Source: Ectobius pallidus (lineage: Eukaryota; Arthropoda; Insecta; Blattodea; Ectobiidae). From it: a stretch of 64,000 nucleotides of DNA. The notes under the pieces were generated by a model. The model was given only the letters and a program-made list of their open reading frames with translations. It did no database searches and was not told where the DNA came from. Below are positions 34,719 to 45,971 of the stretch, piece after piece (the stretch's first letter is position 1; each line of letters opens with the position of its first letter). A program made the translations under genes and the position numbers. The stretch covers positions 66,233,073 to 66,297,072 of the forward strand of contig CAXKWD010000006.1 of NCBI GenBank assembly GCA_964059195.1. The letters are read 5' to 3'.

Positions 34719-34990
34719 TTCTATGATTCATATTATTGAAAGCTGCTATCTTTTGTTTGTAGCGATGATTAGAATGTTTGTGGATGGCCGTGTCTGTGAA
34801 AGTGTCTTTCCTGTAGATACTAAGTTCAATTTTGTTACTTCTTCTTATCAAGCATGTGTCTAGCGGAATACACTGGCAACTAAATTTCGACAGAGGGGAT
34901 AGTTGTCCGGGTTTGATATTAGGGTACATTGTAATCACAGTCACCATTTAACTCTTTGTTCTGAAGCGATTTAGAATACCAATTGCATTG
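34719..34990 (-). pseudogene. Penelope-like element: C-terminal part of reverse transcriptase
   Basis: The minus strand encodes PLDTCLIRRSNKIELSIYRK, then TFTDTAIHKHSNH and QKIAAFNNMNHR. This is the conserved LDx-IxR-x-NKIE-x-IYRKxTxTDxxIHxxSxHxxxxKxAAF block of Penelope RT. Upstream of about 34940 the similarity fades, so the element appears 5'-truncated or badly decayed there. The N-terminal RT boxes are absent. Confidence 0.8.
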
Positions 34991-36892
34991 ATACATTTGC
35001 TTTAACAGTCACATTTTATATTACTTTGATATTATGCAGATTTATAAAACAGATGTCGTTTCGCTGGGAATGTTAAACAAGCTTGTTCACGCTCTGTAGG
35101 CCTATTACTGTTCGGTTGCCTTTGTTACATGTTAGTATAATTTCCTCCCATACACTTATATAAGTTGATTATACAGTGAATAATTTAAATTTGTCTGCAC
35201 AGGTTTTCCTAGGTACATTTTTGTACACTTATTCTACAAGAGATTAAATTTTTTATTGATCATAGCCTTATAACCCATCTAATAATATGATAAACTGAGT
35301 GGTTTTTATTTATTCTTTAAATTTAAAACATCTATTAAAAATGGTATCATCGAAAGTGAATAACTTATTGCCAATTTCATTTCTTTCCTTTTAAATCTGA
35401 AGTCATTTTCTGAAGGGTGGATCTCAATGAGCATTCTATCTGACTTACGTAAAATCTAGATTTCATTTTAGAATTGCGTCCAGATAACAATTTTTCATCA
35501 AATCTTAACCATTAATGTCCACCTTTTCGAGATTAATACAGAGGACAACCGTGCAAAATTTGAATGAAATCGCAAATGGTTTTTGCGATACTACGTTTTC
35601 TTTGCCTGAAACTATCGGATAAACGAGTTTCAAGTTATGACATACCTACACTTGTACATGCACAGCTTTAGAACAAAATCGAGTAATACCTCTATTAAAT
35701 ATAATTTTTGTCTGAAAATTTAGAACCATGTTCAGAATAACATACTGTAACAGTTCCAACTATATATATTTTTTTTTTAAATTTTCGAGTAGTCCTATAT
35801 GAGCCTCCTTTAGCAGAATGATAATCGCAAATCTCAACAATCTCTTCACATTATTATAAGATTTTCATTGAGCGATCGCATGTTAGCCCAGTTGTATCCC
35901 ACGTTTGTTTTATTTTTTAATTCTTCGCGTGTATAATATTTAGGTTGCGGGTGAGTTGTGCTGTAGGCCTGTAGAGATTTTTGGTTATCTGGCCACTGAG
36001 ACTGGGGCGCCTATCTAATATGGGTGTTTGGTCTAACAGCGTCATAATTACAGCCATATTTCCTTATTTGGCTATTCATTTCGAATGTGTAGCTTGGCAT
36101 CTCTGAAAATTACTACTTTTTCCGTGATTCTGCTGTTTGGAACGCTAAAATCCTACTGTGTAATGTTCAGAATATGTTTGTAGATTCTTATGACGTCTTA
36201 AGACTATGATTATAATTTACAATAAATGTTATATTTTCTTCCGTCTCGAAAATTAAGAATGTAATTGATATTCAATCGTCACACAGGAGAGGGAAAAACC
36301 CCAGAAAATCCCTCTTCTAGGAAACTTGTTCCGACCAGAAATCGATGCGCTTAACGTTATTATTGATTATAATAAATAATAATATTCTAGTTCGGCAAAA
36401 ACGAAATGAGAGAAGGAGAAACCAAAATGGAAGAGTACAACAGTTAGAACAACCTGTTCCACAGGTCACAAAATCAGTTTAGAATTAATAGAAAAATAAT
36501 AAAATGTTCACTTTCCTTCCTTAGCCATGGGGTCTGGTGGGTTCTCCTTAGGAGGCCATGACACGGAAAAAAGGAAGGAGTTCAAGTGTTCATAATAAAC
36601 ATTAGTTGAACTCACTTTTATATTAGCAACCTGTTCTGCAAGTAACAAAAGAAGTTTAAATCCACTTCATCGAGTCTGTTGGAAAACCCCCTCCGCATAT
36701 CGGAGTCTGTGCCACTGAAAAAGCTGGACGTTCTAGGGTTAAAGCAACGCATAGGCTATTGATCCTAAAGCTTTATCAATATTTATGATAGTATGAGATT
36801 TCTCAAGTAAAAATTCTTTGTGATATGGGAATTCTGAAAACAGGTTTTGCCTCCGATCAATAGTTAGTTAAGTATATACCTGTACTCTAGGT
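34991..36892. other. Sequence without recognised gene
   Basis: AT-rich DNA with no domain-bearing open frame. A GC-balanced patch at about 36280-36360 ('gagggaaaaaccccagaaaatccct') may be a short piece of a tRNA-derived repeat, but no A or B box is visible. Confidence 0.5.
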
Positions 36893-36893
36893 A

Positions 36894-37086
36894 AAGATCT
36901 CGCACGAAATCTGTGCCGATGACGACCGTTACTCGTTAGAGAGAGAGAGGTAGCTTGGCCTTCACAAATAGAAAGAGAGGTACTGTTGTGCGAGAGAGAT
37001 AGGTAGCAGGCCAGTCGACGCTACAGTCCCCACGAAAACATAATGCAATGGCGTAGGCAATCGGCACAGATTTCGTGCGGGATCTT
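36894..37086. mobile_element. 193-bp MITE with 27-bp TIRs, TA target
   Basis: The left end AAGATCTCGCACGAAATC (continuing to 36920) is the inverted complement of 37060-37086 with one mismatch. TA flanks both sides (36892-36893 and 37087-37088). The interior is rich in AG repeats and has no coding potential. The TA duplication suggests Tc1/mariner-type mobilisation. Confidence 0.85.
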
Positions 37087-37088
37087 TA

Positions 37089-38241
37089 GTAACAGATTAC
37101 CTACGAGAGCCTTTATTCAGACTCTTCAACCGTTACATAAGAAACGTATTTAGAATAGTTATTATATGAGAATGTTAATAGTTATGAGATGTGCCTATTC
37201 TCTTATAACGAATAAGATATAATTATTCGTGTATCACAATCCAAGCAAATCCGATCCCATTCATACAAATAGTCGTTGAACAATTCAATAAAGTCTCATA
37301 TCGTGAGAACTCTCACTAAGTAGTATAAAAATGTAGCCTATTATTGTAATGTGTCTAATGACAGAAAAGACAGCTGAGGGATAGAGTTGCGAGGGTGTTG
37401 TATAAAAATCACCACACCTGCAGTACATACTGGTCGTCCCGCCCAACTAACGTTGCTTTGCACTGGCAACAACTTATTGAAATGCAAATTACCGTGGCTA
37501 TGCTTTGAGTTGCAAATACGAGAACCCCACTCTCATCTCCTCACCTGTCTTGCTTTATTCTTTCATGTCCCACGCATTACAAAAATAATTTTTCTTTGCC
37601 TTTCTATATTCTTCTCACCTGATAAATTTTACAGTTTTTTCCTCGTGGTTGTATATACATTATATAAAAACGCCCATCTCCATATCATTATCCGTTCCTT
37701 AAAAATTGAAAAGAATAGGCTATACGTTACTGTAAAAGCTCTGGCTTTATGAAAGCAAAATTACTCTAAACATATTTTTTCTTTGTATCCATGTAAAAAA
37801 CAAGAGAGAACAAAATTAACCATTTCTTCTGAGAACGAAGAGGTAGTTTACAGTTTAAGGACAATCACTTATTTCTCCTTATGTAAAACTATGCTAGACC
37901 TGTTTAATCCATGAAATATTATTTGTTTATTATGAAATTTCCATACGAGCTAAATTTTTTCAATAAGAATAGTTGTAAAAGTGTGTGGTATTTAGAGGTA
38001 TTTGAAAAGTATGAATACATAATTATCGAAGTTTTCTACAACATGTTGGTTTGAGTGTCATTATTTAACCAGGATAATATTCGGGTTATATCATCTTCAT
38101 CCCCAAGATCAAATTAGGACAGTTGTATTTATTTGTTTGTGCTTAATGAGTTTTTATGGGTCGAAATATAACAAATTTTGAAAAATAAATATGTAAAAAA
38201 TAAAGCTGGGGTGGGGCGTTTTGGGGGGTCTAAAATGAGAT
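37089..38241. other. Sequence without recognised gene
   Basis: The 121-codon open frame at 37387 (+) has no recognisable domain and a leucine/phenylalanine/isoleucine-rich composition typical of chance ORFs in AT-rich DNA. Confidence 0.45.
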
Positions 38242-38243
38242 TA

Positions 38244-38664
38244 ATGGCCGGTTTCTATAAACTCGCGAATTACCTATGGGTAAATTACCCAATGGACAGA
38301 ATTTACACAATAACAACACCACACAAACACAAATAATTTAAAGATAGCAATCACATACACTTGTGACGAGTTTCTAGATAAATGTCCTCTGAGTAAATGT
38401 GAAAATGACAGAAGAAATGTTCATACAAACTCAGGCTAGATCTTTCCAAGGGTAAATCGTCGGGTTAATTTATCCTTTCAAGGATGGCTGGATAAAATTT
38501 AACCTCTTTGTAGGATCAGTAACAATGAGAATCAAAGCCTTCTGAATTAAATTAGCTGTACAGCTCCAAGGCCTTGCTCATTATATCATTGTGGTTGAAA
38601 TGGGACTAATTTATCCATGGATAATTTACCCATAGGTAATTCACAAGTTGTAGAAACCGGGCAT
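38244..38664. mobile_element. ~420-bp MITE with long TIRs, TA target
   Basis: Left end ATGGCCGGTTTCTATAAAC and the following 'gaattacctatgggtaaatta' match the inverted complement of the right end over about 50 bases with several mismatches. TA lies at 38242-38243 and 38665-38666. There is no coding. Probably a Tc1/mariner-like or related non-autonomous element. Confidence 0.75.
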
Positions 38665-38666
38665 TA

Positions 38667-39237
38667 GTCTGCTATAAATTTTATTCTGAGGATTGTGTGC
38701 AATTGATGCCAAAAAAACACGGAAATTCAATATAACGAATTTTGGTTGTTCTGGAGGGGGGTTCTAGGGGGATTTATGGGGTGATATTCATGATACCTAG
38801 GGTATATACTTTGTTTAAAGTTTGGCTGTTTTGAAATTCAACTATCGATACATAGCGGACAGAGTTATAAAACAATATAAACATACAATGCAGAACATAT
38901 AAAAAATGATACCACCGGCCGTCATGAATTTGACTGTCATAGAGCGAGAAGAAATATCCGTAACCCGAGGTATCATAATTATAAGATACTCGGGGATTGA
39001 GGAGGATATGTAACAAAGTAAGTTTTGTGATTTATTTTTACTCTCCTGGTTTTTGCTTATACTTTAGTTAACATTTTTGGAACCGAGGAAACATGCCAAA
39101 TGCATGTAAGTTACAGCAATAAGTGTATGGCATTTCTTTGAGGGGTAGACGCACATTCCTAAGCTTGCATTTGTTAACCACTTCTAACTGTGGACTAGCC
39201 AACGAATAGGCGTAATGTTGACCTATCCTCATGCTGA
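38667..39237. other. Sequence without recognised gene
   Basis: Open frames on the minus strand (38774-39016, 39068-39259) show no recognisable domain. Confidence 0.45.
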
Positions 39238-39562
39238 TATTATTCATGAGTTTTAACATCTAATTTTTTTTTCTTTCTAAATTGTAAGGTGAATTTTACA
39301 ATCATTACTAGGATCCTTCTATCTTAGAATGTGAAATACATCTATGTAATTTAAGACTAAGCCAAATATATGACGGAATAATATATATATATATATTATT
39401 TCGTCACATATATATTATTTCGTCATATATTTGGCATTAGAGTTAAATTACATAGATATATTTCACATTCTAAGAAAGAAGGGCCCTAGTAATGATTGTT
39501 AAAATTCACCTTAGAATTTAGAAAAAAATATAAAATTAGATGTTAAAACTCATAAATAATAC
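39238..39562. repeat. ~325-bp fold-back (two ~155-bp inverted arms)
   Basis: The left arm (from 39238) and the right arm (to 39562) are inverted complements over about 155 bases with scattered mismatches and small indels, meeting at an AT/TA-rich centre near 39380-39410. No TIR family was recognised. It could be a fold-back transposon or a source of hairpin RNA. Confidence 0.85.
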
Positions 39563-40095
39563 CAGCAAAATATATAAATTACATGTATATAATATATATC
39601 TATATATAATGAAGAAAGTTTAAGCTTTAGACGAAGAGTTAATAAACATTTCTTGTGATTTAGATCATCTCCATCAACAGCCAAAATGATGGCACTCTTA
39701 ATTCGTATATAGCCATTTATATGAGGATATTAATATACCTGGCCGACTTATTGGATAAAGTCTTGGGATGAAATTTCACATCACAGTAATTGCTAGTTTC
39801 CTACTTGATAGCTTTCCAGTCTAGCTTAACACCTACCACTTTGTCCTCTACAGAAAAATAAGCATAACTAGACTGACTATCGAGTCGATGGGCTTACCAA
39901 CTGCCTCTGTTCTCTCTCTACTAAAGGAAATTTAAAAAAAATAAGATTAAGCTTGAATTCGCCTTCGGTAATGAAACCTTCACGGGAGATCACGTTGCTC
40001 CGTGCGCGAAATCCATTAATTGACTAGAATAGACTGTGCTTGTGAGGATATTCTATTTCGGTCAGAGAGAAACTTATGTAAACGGGAGGAGAGAG
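39563..40095. other. Sequence without recognised gene
   Basis: AT-rich DNA without a supported feature. It ends at a purine microsatellite. Confidence 0.5.
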
Positions 40096-40096
40096 G

Positions 40097-40140
<44 letters not shown>

Positions 40141-40152
40141 AAGAAAGAAATA

Positions 40153-40184
<32 letters not shown>

Positions 40185-40188
40185 AGGG
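40096..40188. repeat. (GA)n then (GAAA)n microsatellite
   Basis: A compound purine run: GA repeats to about 40135, then GAAA repeats with one interruption. The open frames on both strands here are repeat artefacts. Confidence 0.95.
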
Positions 40189-40825
40189 GAGGCGTCGCGT
40201 CGTTTCCAGTAGGTAACAGGTTATTTCTCTCACCTTGACTCTCTAAGTAAAACAGTGACTTTTCAATAAAACTACCTGTACAGGTTTTATTGCAGTAAAG
40301 ACTTATAGAAGCCGTTCCATCGTTCTTGAAACACGGTTTTGACTGCGCAGTGAAGAATAATGCTTCACTGTTGGGAAGGGAATATAGCTTTTTCTAAACC
40401 ATGTGCTTATCATGTGCTTCTACTGGTGTACAGGTCTGTGGAGTGACAAGGATGGCAGGTAACAGAATATAATCATTACTCCCTATTCTGTGCGAGATTT
40501 CTAGGTAATGTTTCAACTGAAATGGAAAATATTATAATAGGCAATCCAAGCGTGAGCCATAATTGTCTTTTTGGACATTAGGTTTCTTCTAGAAAGATAT
40601 GTTAGAGAGTGAACTCTTTTAGAAAATATGAGTAGTGAAATGTAAACAAATCCCAAGTACTGTGTAGCGTACTATATAAAATCCAAAATAGTATAAATTT
40701 CTCCTAGCGTGAAATAATTTTTCTTCCTACTCTAAATTTGAACGAAATTGCTTCAAAACTCAAGGCTTTAACTCTGCCAGATTAAATATACATTAAATAA
40801 TAAAATCGGGTAAACTGATGTAAGA
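40189..40825. other. Sequence without recognised gene
   Basis: No domain-bearing frame or repeat signature was seen, other than the start of similarity to copy A just before 40826. Confidence 0.45.
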
Positions 40826-41511
40826 AAGTGCCAGAATGCTTTTGTTTAATAAGTTATAATTGCAATTATGATATGCAGAATGTAAGTTTTTTTAAAGTTG
40901 ATTTCCAAGTTAAGCTCCAGATTAATTCTTTAAGCAGGGCTTACGGAAGAACAAAGGTCTATTAAAAAAATCAGATTAAAATCTTCCAGCATAAGCTGAA
41001 CTATACAGATTTGTGATATCTTGACAGTCGCACACTCACATAAAAATAAAATAAAAATTCAAAATGGCCGGTTTCGGGATCTGAACCAGGAACCTCCAGA
41101 ATGCGAGTCCAAGAAGTTACCATCTCGGCCACCTGACTCAGTTTAACGGTCCAGTTTGATAAGCATATGTAAAGAAATAGTGTTATTTGTCATATAGCTA
41201 ACTGTATTGCAATTTCTAAAGCCGTATATGATCACAGTAAAACAATATGTTGTCATGATAACTGATTTGCTTTTCATAAATTCCTTCTAATATATTACCA
41301 TAAAATAGGCACTAAATTGGGCATTACTCTGGTACTGGTCAACCGATGTGGTCCAAAATCAGTAGGCTTCTTCCCATGGATATTATAAATGTGTATAACA
41401 AGTTTTACGAAAATCCAGTAAAGCGTATTTGAGTACTGACACACGGACGGACCGACGGACAGACATTTTCCCGTCCCGCACACAATCTCATAAAGTACCA
41501 TATTGGCACTT
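40826..41511 (-). mobile_element. TIR-ended repeat element, copy B, with a single internal unit
   Basis: Same ends as copy A (AAGTGCCAGAATG at 40826-40838; inverted complement at 41499-41511). It has the same tRNA-like block on the minus strand (A-box-like GGCCGAGATGGTAA and B-box-like GGTTCAGATCC, about 41075-41140). Only one copy of the ~150-bp unit (about 41303-41437) is present, where copy A has about five. Shared sequence continues about 25 bases left of the TIR, so the left end may lie before 40826. Confidence 0.65.
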
Positions 41512-42608
41512 AATAAATAAGCTAAATAACATTTAGTCTAATTTACGCAATAATTTTAAACAAATAAACTAAACAAAGCCTTCATCACTGGGTTTCAATG
41601 AAAATATGATACATTATAACTTCAAAATAATTCTAATTACATTTTACAGTATTCATGGTTAGATCTTGTATGATATAGGCCTCTCTCGTTTAACAATGTT
41701 CATGTTTTATGAAATCAATATAGAGTAAATATAACAAATGGTGTAGATACTGCAAAGAAGAGGGCGTAATCTAATTCTAATTAGCGTAATTAAAACCAGG
41801 ATCAAGTGGTGACTTAATAAATTAAGGCCATGTTATAATAGGGGTGACATGGAATGTAGTGTGCGAGAGGTCTGCAGTCAGAGGTTAATTGAAGTGATGG
41901 AATAGAGGTGGCAGCAGTATATCGACTTACGCTCTCATATGACCGTTCATATTCCTCATGGGATTTACTCATACGTTTCTAGAGGGAAAGCTAATTAATT
42001 TGTTTTGTTTATACCAGCCCCTACCAAAGTTTCGTTGACAAAATGAAATGAACTTTACTCACGGTTTGAATACAGATAGCAGATTAAATACAAATTCATC
42101 AGTAGCATCAATTTTTCATATAGAAGAATTAACGTGCAGAACGGATTTGTGGTTCCGTTTGTCTGACAAAGAAACTTTTCGGGTTCTCCTCCTGATTCAC
42201 TATTTGATATTTTTACCCATGCACGTATGGGCCTTCTGTCAAGAAGTGTAAACACATCTGTCGCGATTTAATTTTAAAGACTGAATATTTTAATATGATT
42301 GACTTATACTGTGTGAATATATGGATGCTATGGAAAGAAATGTGACAACATTAAGATAATTAATACTCAAAAAGATAAATAATGTTCGAAATATAAGACG
42401 AGACAGATAACTTCCAATTACGCGATGACAATTTCATTGCAATAAAAGCAGAAATTTCGAAAATACGAGAACTGATGAATTCTTTCTCTGGCAGCCTGTC
42501 TTATTTATTCTGTCCACCCACTGTTCAATTTTGATTCATCATGGAATCCTTGAAATTTGTCGATTACTGACCTAAACTTTGTTCCGCTCGGGATGTCTTC
42601 CGAATTGA
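41512..42608. other. Sequence without recognised gene
   Basis: AT-rich DNA. Open frames at 42048-42255 on both strands are mutual shadows with no recognised domain. Confidence 0.45.
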
Positions 42609-43222
42609 CGAGGGTGGATCGAAAAGTAACGCACAATAATTTTTTCTACGTTGGTATTGTGGCTGGGATGTTGAACTTTCACCAAGATGGAGTTTGAAGC
42701 TTCCGCTACGGACGCAATTTGTTCTCTTGTGTAGCTCGAGCGAGAGAAGCGTGAACTATGCAACAAAGATGGCGCGCATGTTGTTGTCGTCCACTTGTGA
42801 AGAGCAGCGAGGTGTAGTGGGATTTTTTTGGGCTAAAGGGCATAACCTGAGTGAAATTCAGAGGGAGATGCGTGGCATGTATGGGGACGACTGTGCTCGC
42901 CCCCATGTTGCTGCAGGTGTTCGTGAGAAAATCAACAAATTAGGTTGGGAGGTCCAGATCGTCGGACAGTCATTTGATTGGTCCCATGAAGAAATTCCTG
43001 GCCGGTAAACGCTTTGTGTCAAATGCAGAAGTGAAAGCAGCAGTCCGCAGATGGCTTTACTCCAACCGAATGGACTTATATGAACAGGGTGTTTTGAAAC
43101 TGGTATCACGATGGGAGATATGTTCAGGAACTTGGCAACTTTATATAAAAATAGACAAAAGACGTTCCATCATGTGTGCATTTTGTAATATATATATAGT
43201 CCTACTTTTCGATCCAACCTCG
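42609..43222 (+). mobile_element. Internally deleted mariner transposon (614 bp)
   Basis: Terminal inverted repeats CGAGGGTGGATCGAAAAGTA (42609-42628) and its inverted complement (43203-43222) match at 19 of 20 positions. The right flank is TA, while the left flank reads GA, probably a mutated target TA. The interior holds both ends of a mariner transposase with the catalytic centre deleted, so the copy is non-autonomous. Confidence 0.88.
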
Positions 43223-43225
43223 TAG
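42694..43225 (+). pseudogene. Mariner transposase remnant: N- and C-terminal ends only
   Basis: The frame from 42694 encodes CEEQRGVVGFFWAKGHNLSE followed by MRGMYGDDCARPHV, matching the N-terminal helix-turn-helix of mariner transposases. From about 42974, in another frame, come IGPMKKFLAGKRFVSNAEV and VRRWLYSNRMDLYEQGVLKL, the conserved C-terminal end with the GPLKKFLxGKRF and IxKLxxRW patterns. The DD(34)D catalytic core between them is missing, with the joint at about 42950-42975. The product, if any, could not transpose; the N-terminal part could still bind TIRs. Confidence 0.85.
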
Positions 43226-45360
43226 TTAAAGCTGCTTGAGATTCTATCTCACTTCCCTGAACCATTTGTCACACAATGTAGGTCTACTATGAAGAATTAA
43301 AACAAAAATTCTCCTGCCTAGGCATCACAAATATTATTCTAAAGTCAGAAACTTATTGACTTTTATTAAACTACATACTTCATGTTGACAATTTTATTCT
43401 TATAAATATTTGTATGATATAAGCATCAGCACTATTATTGTATTAGGTAAAATTCAATCAAAATCATATTATTTATTACAAATGTACAGTGTAACAAGAT
43501 ATATTCACAGGAATATTTACAAAATCCAAGCTATTATGTTGGTCGATTAAACTACTTAGGTCTATGTAGTTATTGTATTGACTTGTTATGTAGCTATATG
43601 GTGATTATAACACGTTAAAACAACACTTTAGAAAAAGTTGTTAAAGATGTGGTCATGAAATGACCCTCCTTTGGTCTTTTTTTGTTTGTTTTGGCTTTAA
43701 ATATTCTCATTGCAAAGGAATGGTTCATCTAACACTTTCTTTGTTTTCCTCCAAAAAATAGTGAAAATTAATGACTTCTCTGCATGTATAGTCTATCCTA
43801 TAGATTAGTGGCGATTTTACATTTAGAAAATATTGGTTCAAGCAACACTAACTCGGGATAATAACTTCACTTCTGGTGATTTCTGTAAAGTAAACTGAAA
43901 CTAGTAGTTCTGTGAACAATAGACCTCGCGTCCAAAAAATCTGAAGTTTGCTATTTTTCTTAAATAGGAACAAATAAAATAAAAATCCTTACACACAAGT
44001 CTTTTTAATTAATTCAAGGCACATTCATACCAAATCGGAAGAAAATGGAACAACGTTTTTTTTATTGTGGCTGCGTAACAAACAAATTTACAGACAAACA
44101 GACGAAATACCCGTAAACCATTAGAGTTAGGTCAAAAATGTATTGGATGTTATCACTTTGTTCCAATACATTTACACTTAACATCTTACACTTGAGAATG
44201 AAGGCAGTGTTCAAGTTTTATAGCATGAATCGTTTGACTAGAATATTTGAAAAATGACTGAACCATTAAAATGATAATCATCTTCAAAAGGAATACAAAA
44301 TAGAAATTCCTACACATAAGTAGTCTTTACGACTTAGTTATATATTCCTGCAAACTCGGCAGAAAATCGAAGTAAGTGCATAACACACTAATTTAAAAAC
44401 ATGAAATGCCGAATGGTGCAATTTAAACAGGACCTCGCTTCACTTGATCAGTTAGGCCTCTTACGATTTGGAAACCACGATAAGAATTTGGTCTTGTCTA
44501 TACAAAACTTACAAAATATATCATTAAGAAAACATTGGAGGTGGGCAGATGACAGGAAAGTCTACTCGGATCCTAATTGGGGATGTTAGAAAACAAACAA
44601 CAATTTTGCTTTTATATCTTTATTTAAGGATGCCTTTGAATGCACTATGTAGTATATTTTAATAACGGTGTAATGTCAATGTCATTTTATATTCATGCTA
44701 GCAGTTCCTCGTGGGAAGTGGAGCGCGCGAACTAGAGTTCCCCCTGCAGAAGGGAGATGAAATTCAATTTCAACAACGCAACCCCTCGTTTTGCAAGAAA
44801 GCCTTTGCTATATCCCACTTTCAGTTTCTTTCAGCTGTACCTTGATCCTGGTTCAGTCTCCCCATAACATACCGTAAAGTGGCAATTCTGTAAACTAAGA
44901 AGTATGTGCTTAACATTATCCAGTACGAAGACAAGTGGAGAAGGCAATGTTATATTTTTCCTTCGTGTCCTCAGCAGGAATGTTTTCTTGTGTACAGCCA
45001 CTAAAGTTAACGTTTTCTTTTATCTTCGTTTTATTGCAATTGACATCAAGAAGATCATTGTACAAATGTTGATTCTTCTCTCATGTTCTGTATTGTTAGT
45101 TTCCTTTAGTCTGATCATTTGTAAATCAGTAAAAATATTAAAAGTATTTTTTTTTTTAAATTCAGCTGTGTTTATACTCCTTTCAGCTACGAGGCCATAT
45201 GAGGAGTTCGGGATGTGTGTTTATACAGTGGGGTAGGCCATGGAACTATTGGTTCTCAATTGTTTCTATTTCCATTATTGGTGTATTTCTATGGAGTAAA
45301 TTTCAACTTATATTAATTTAAATGGATATGATACAAGATGAAATAGTGAAGATGATTCAT
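43223..45360. other. Sequence without recognised gene
   Basis: AT-rich DNA. The 110-codon open frame at 44904 (+) is hydrophobic but has no recognised family. A GC-rich block at about 44700-44850 was examined without result. Confidence 0.45.
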
Positions 45361-45480
45361 GGTACGTAAATATCCAATTCGGCATTTGCCTTTACGACTG
45401 GGGAAACCCAGTCATGAAAAAACCCATGTCAAATTGGCCGGCCACGGGAGAACCTGGGACCTCCCGAATGCGAGTCCAAG
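45361..45480 (-). mobile_element. tRNA-derived SINE fragment
   Basis: The minus strand reads 'ggactcgcattcgggaggt', then a B-box-like GGTTCTCCC and 'gtggccggcc', and ends in 'aaggcaaatgccgaatt'. This order (tRNA-like head followed by an 'aaggcaaatgccg' body) is one I recognise from common insect SINEs. The A box is missing because the fragment stops at 45480. Confidence 0.6.
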
Positions 45481-45537
45481 ATAAAGTAATATTGATATAA
45501 GGCTTATGTAGTGTAAATTTAACATTATTTTAAGATA

Positions 45538-45667
45538 AATTCTTCTTGGCTTCTGGGTATCTGCCGCGTCATGTGTAAGCTCTCTGCCGACCATCTTGCC
45601 GTGGTCGAAACGTCAGAGGAGAGCCTACACATGACGTGGCAGATAACCCAGAAGCCAAGAACAATTT
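45538..45667. repeat. ~130-bp hairpin with hammerhead-like centre
   Basis: Arms of about 47 bases (left from 45538, right ending 45667) are inverted complements with few mismatches ('ttcttggcttctgggt' and its complement). The unpaired centre holds CTGCCGACCATC, a short loop, then TGGTCGAAAC, which resembles the CUGANGA - stem II - GAAAC core of hammerhead ribozymes with one change (C for the A in CUGA). It may be a PLE- or retrozyme-derived unit. Confidence 0.55.
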
Positions 45668-45839
45668 ATGGTCAACTCGGGCCGTGGAAGCCTATGATTA
45701 CATATAATCTTAAGATGTTTTAAAATTTTGTTTCCTCCCTGAAAAAGTATAATTTTAGAAAATGAAAGGTTTTATAATTGCTTGTGCTATTTTGAAAGAA
45801 CACTTTCATTCAGCTTTCCCGACCAGCAGGACTACCCTA

Positions 45840-45905
45840 GAGTACAAAGCATATATATATGCACACACACACATATATATACATATATATACGTATATAT
45901 TATAT
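45840..45905. repeat. TA/CA dinucleotide-rich microsatellite
   Basis: Short runs of TATA, CACA and TATACG repeats. No other function seen. Confidence 0.85.
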
Positions 45906-45971
45906 TTATATTAACTTATTATATTTATAATAAATATCAACTTCACATAGGTGGGCTCAGAGCATTGAATC

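Noticed and set aside
37387..37752. 121-codon plus-strand frame as host gene
   Set aside because: No domain, hydrophobic low-complexity composition, no splice or promoter support.
40020..40238. Arg/Glu/Lys-rich frame and its Ser/Leu/Phe-rich opposite
   Set aside because: Translations of a (GA)n/(GAAA)n microsatellite.
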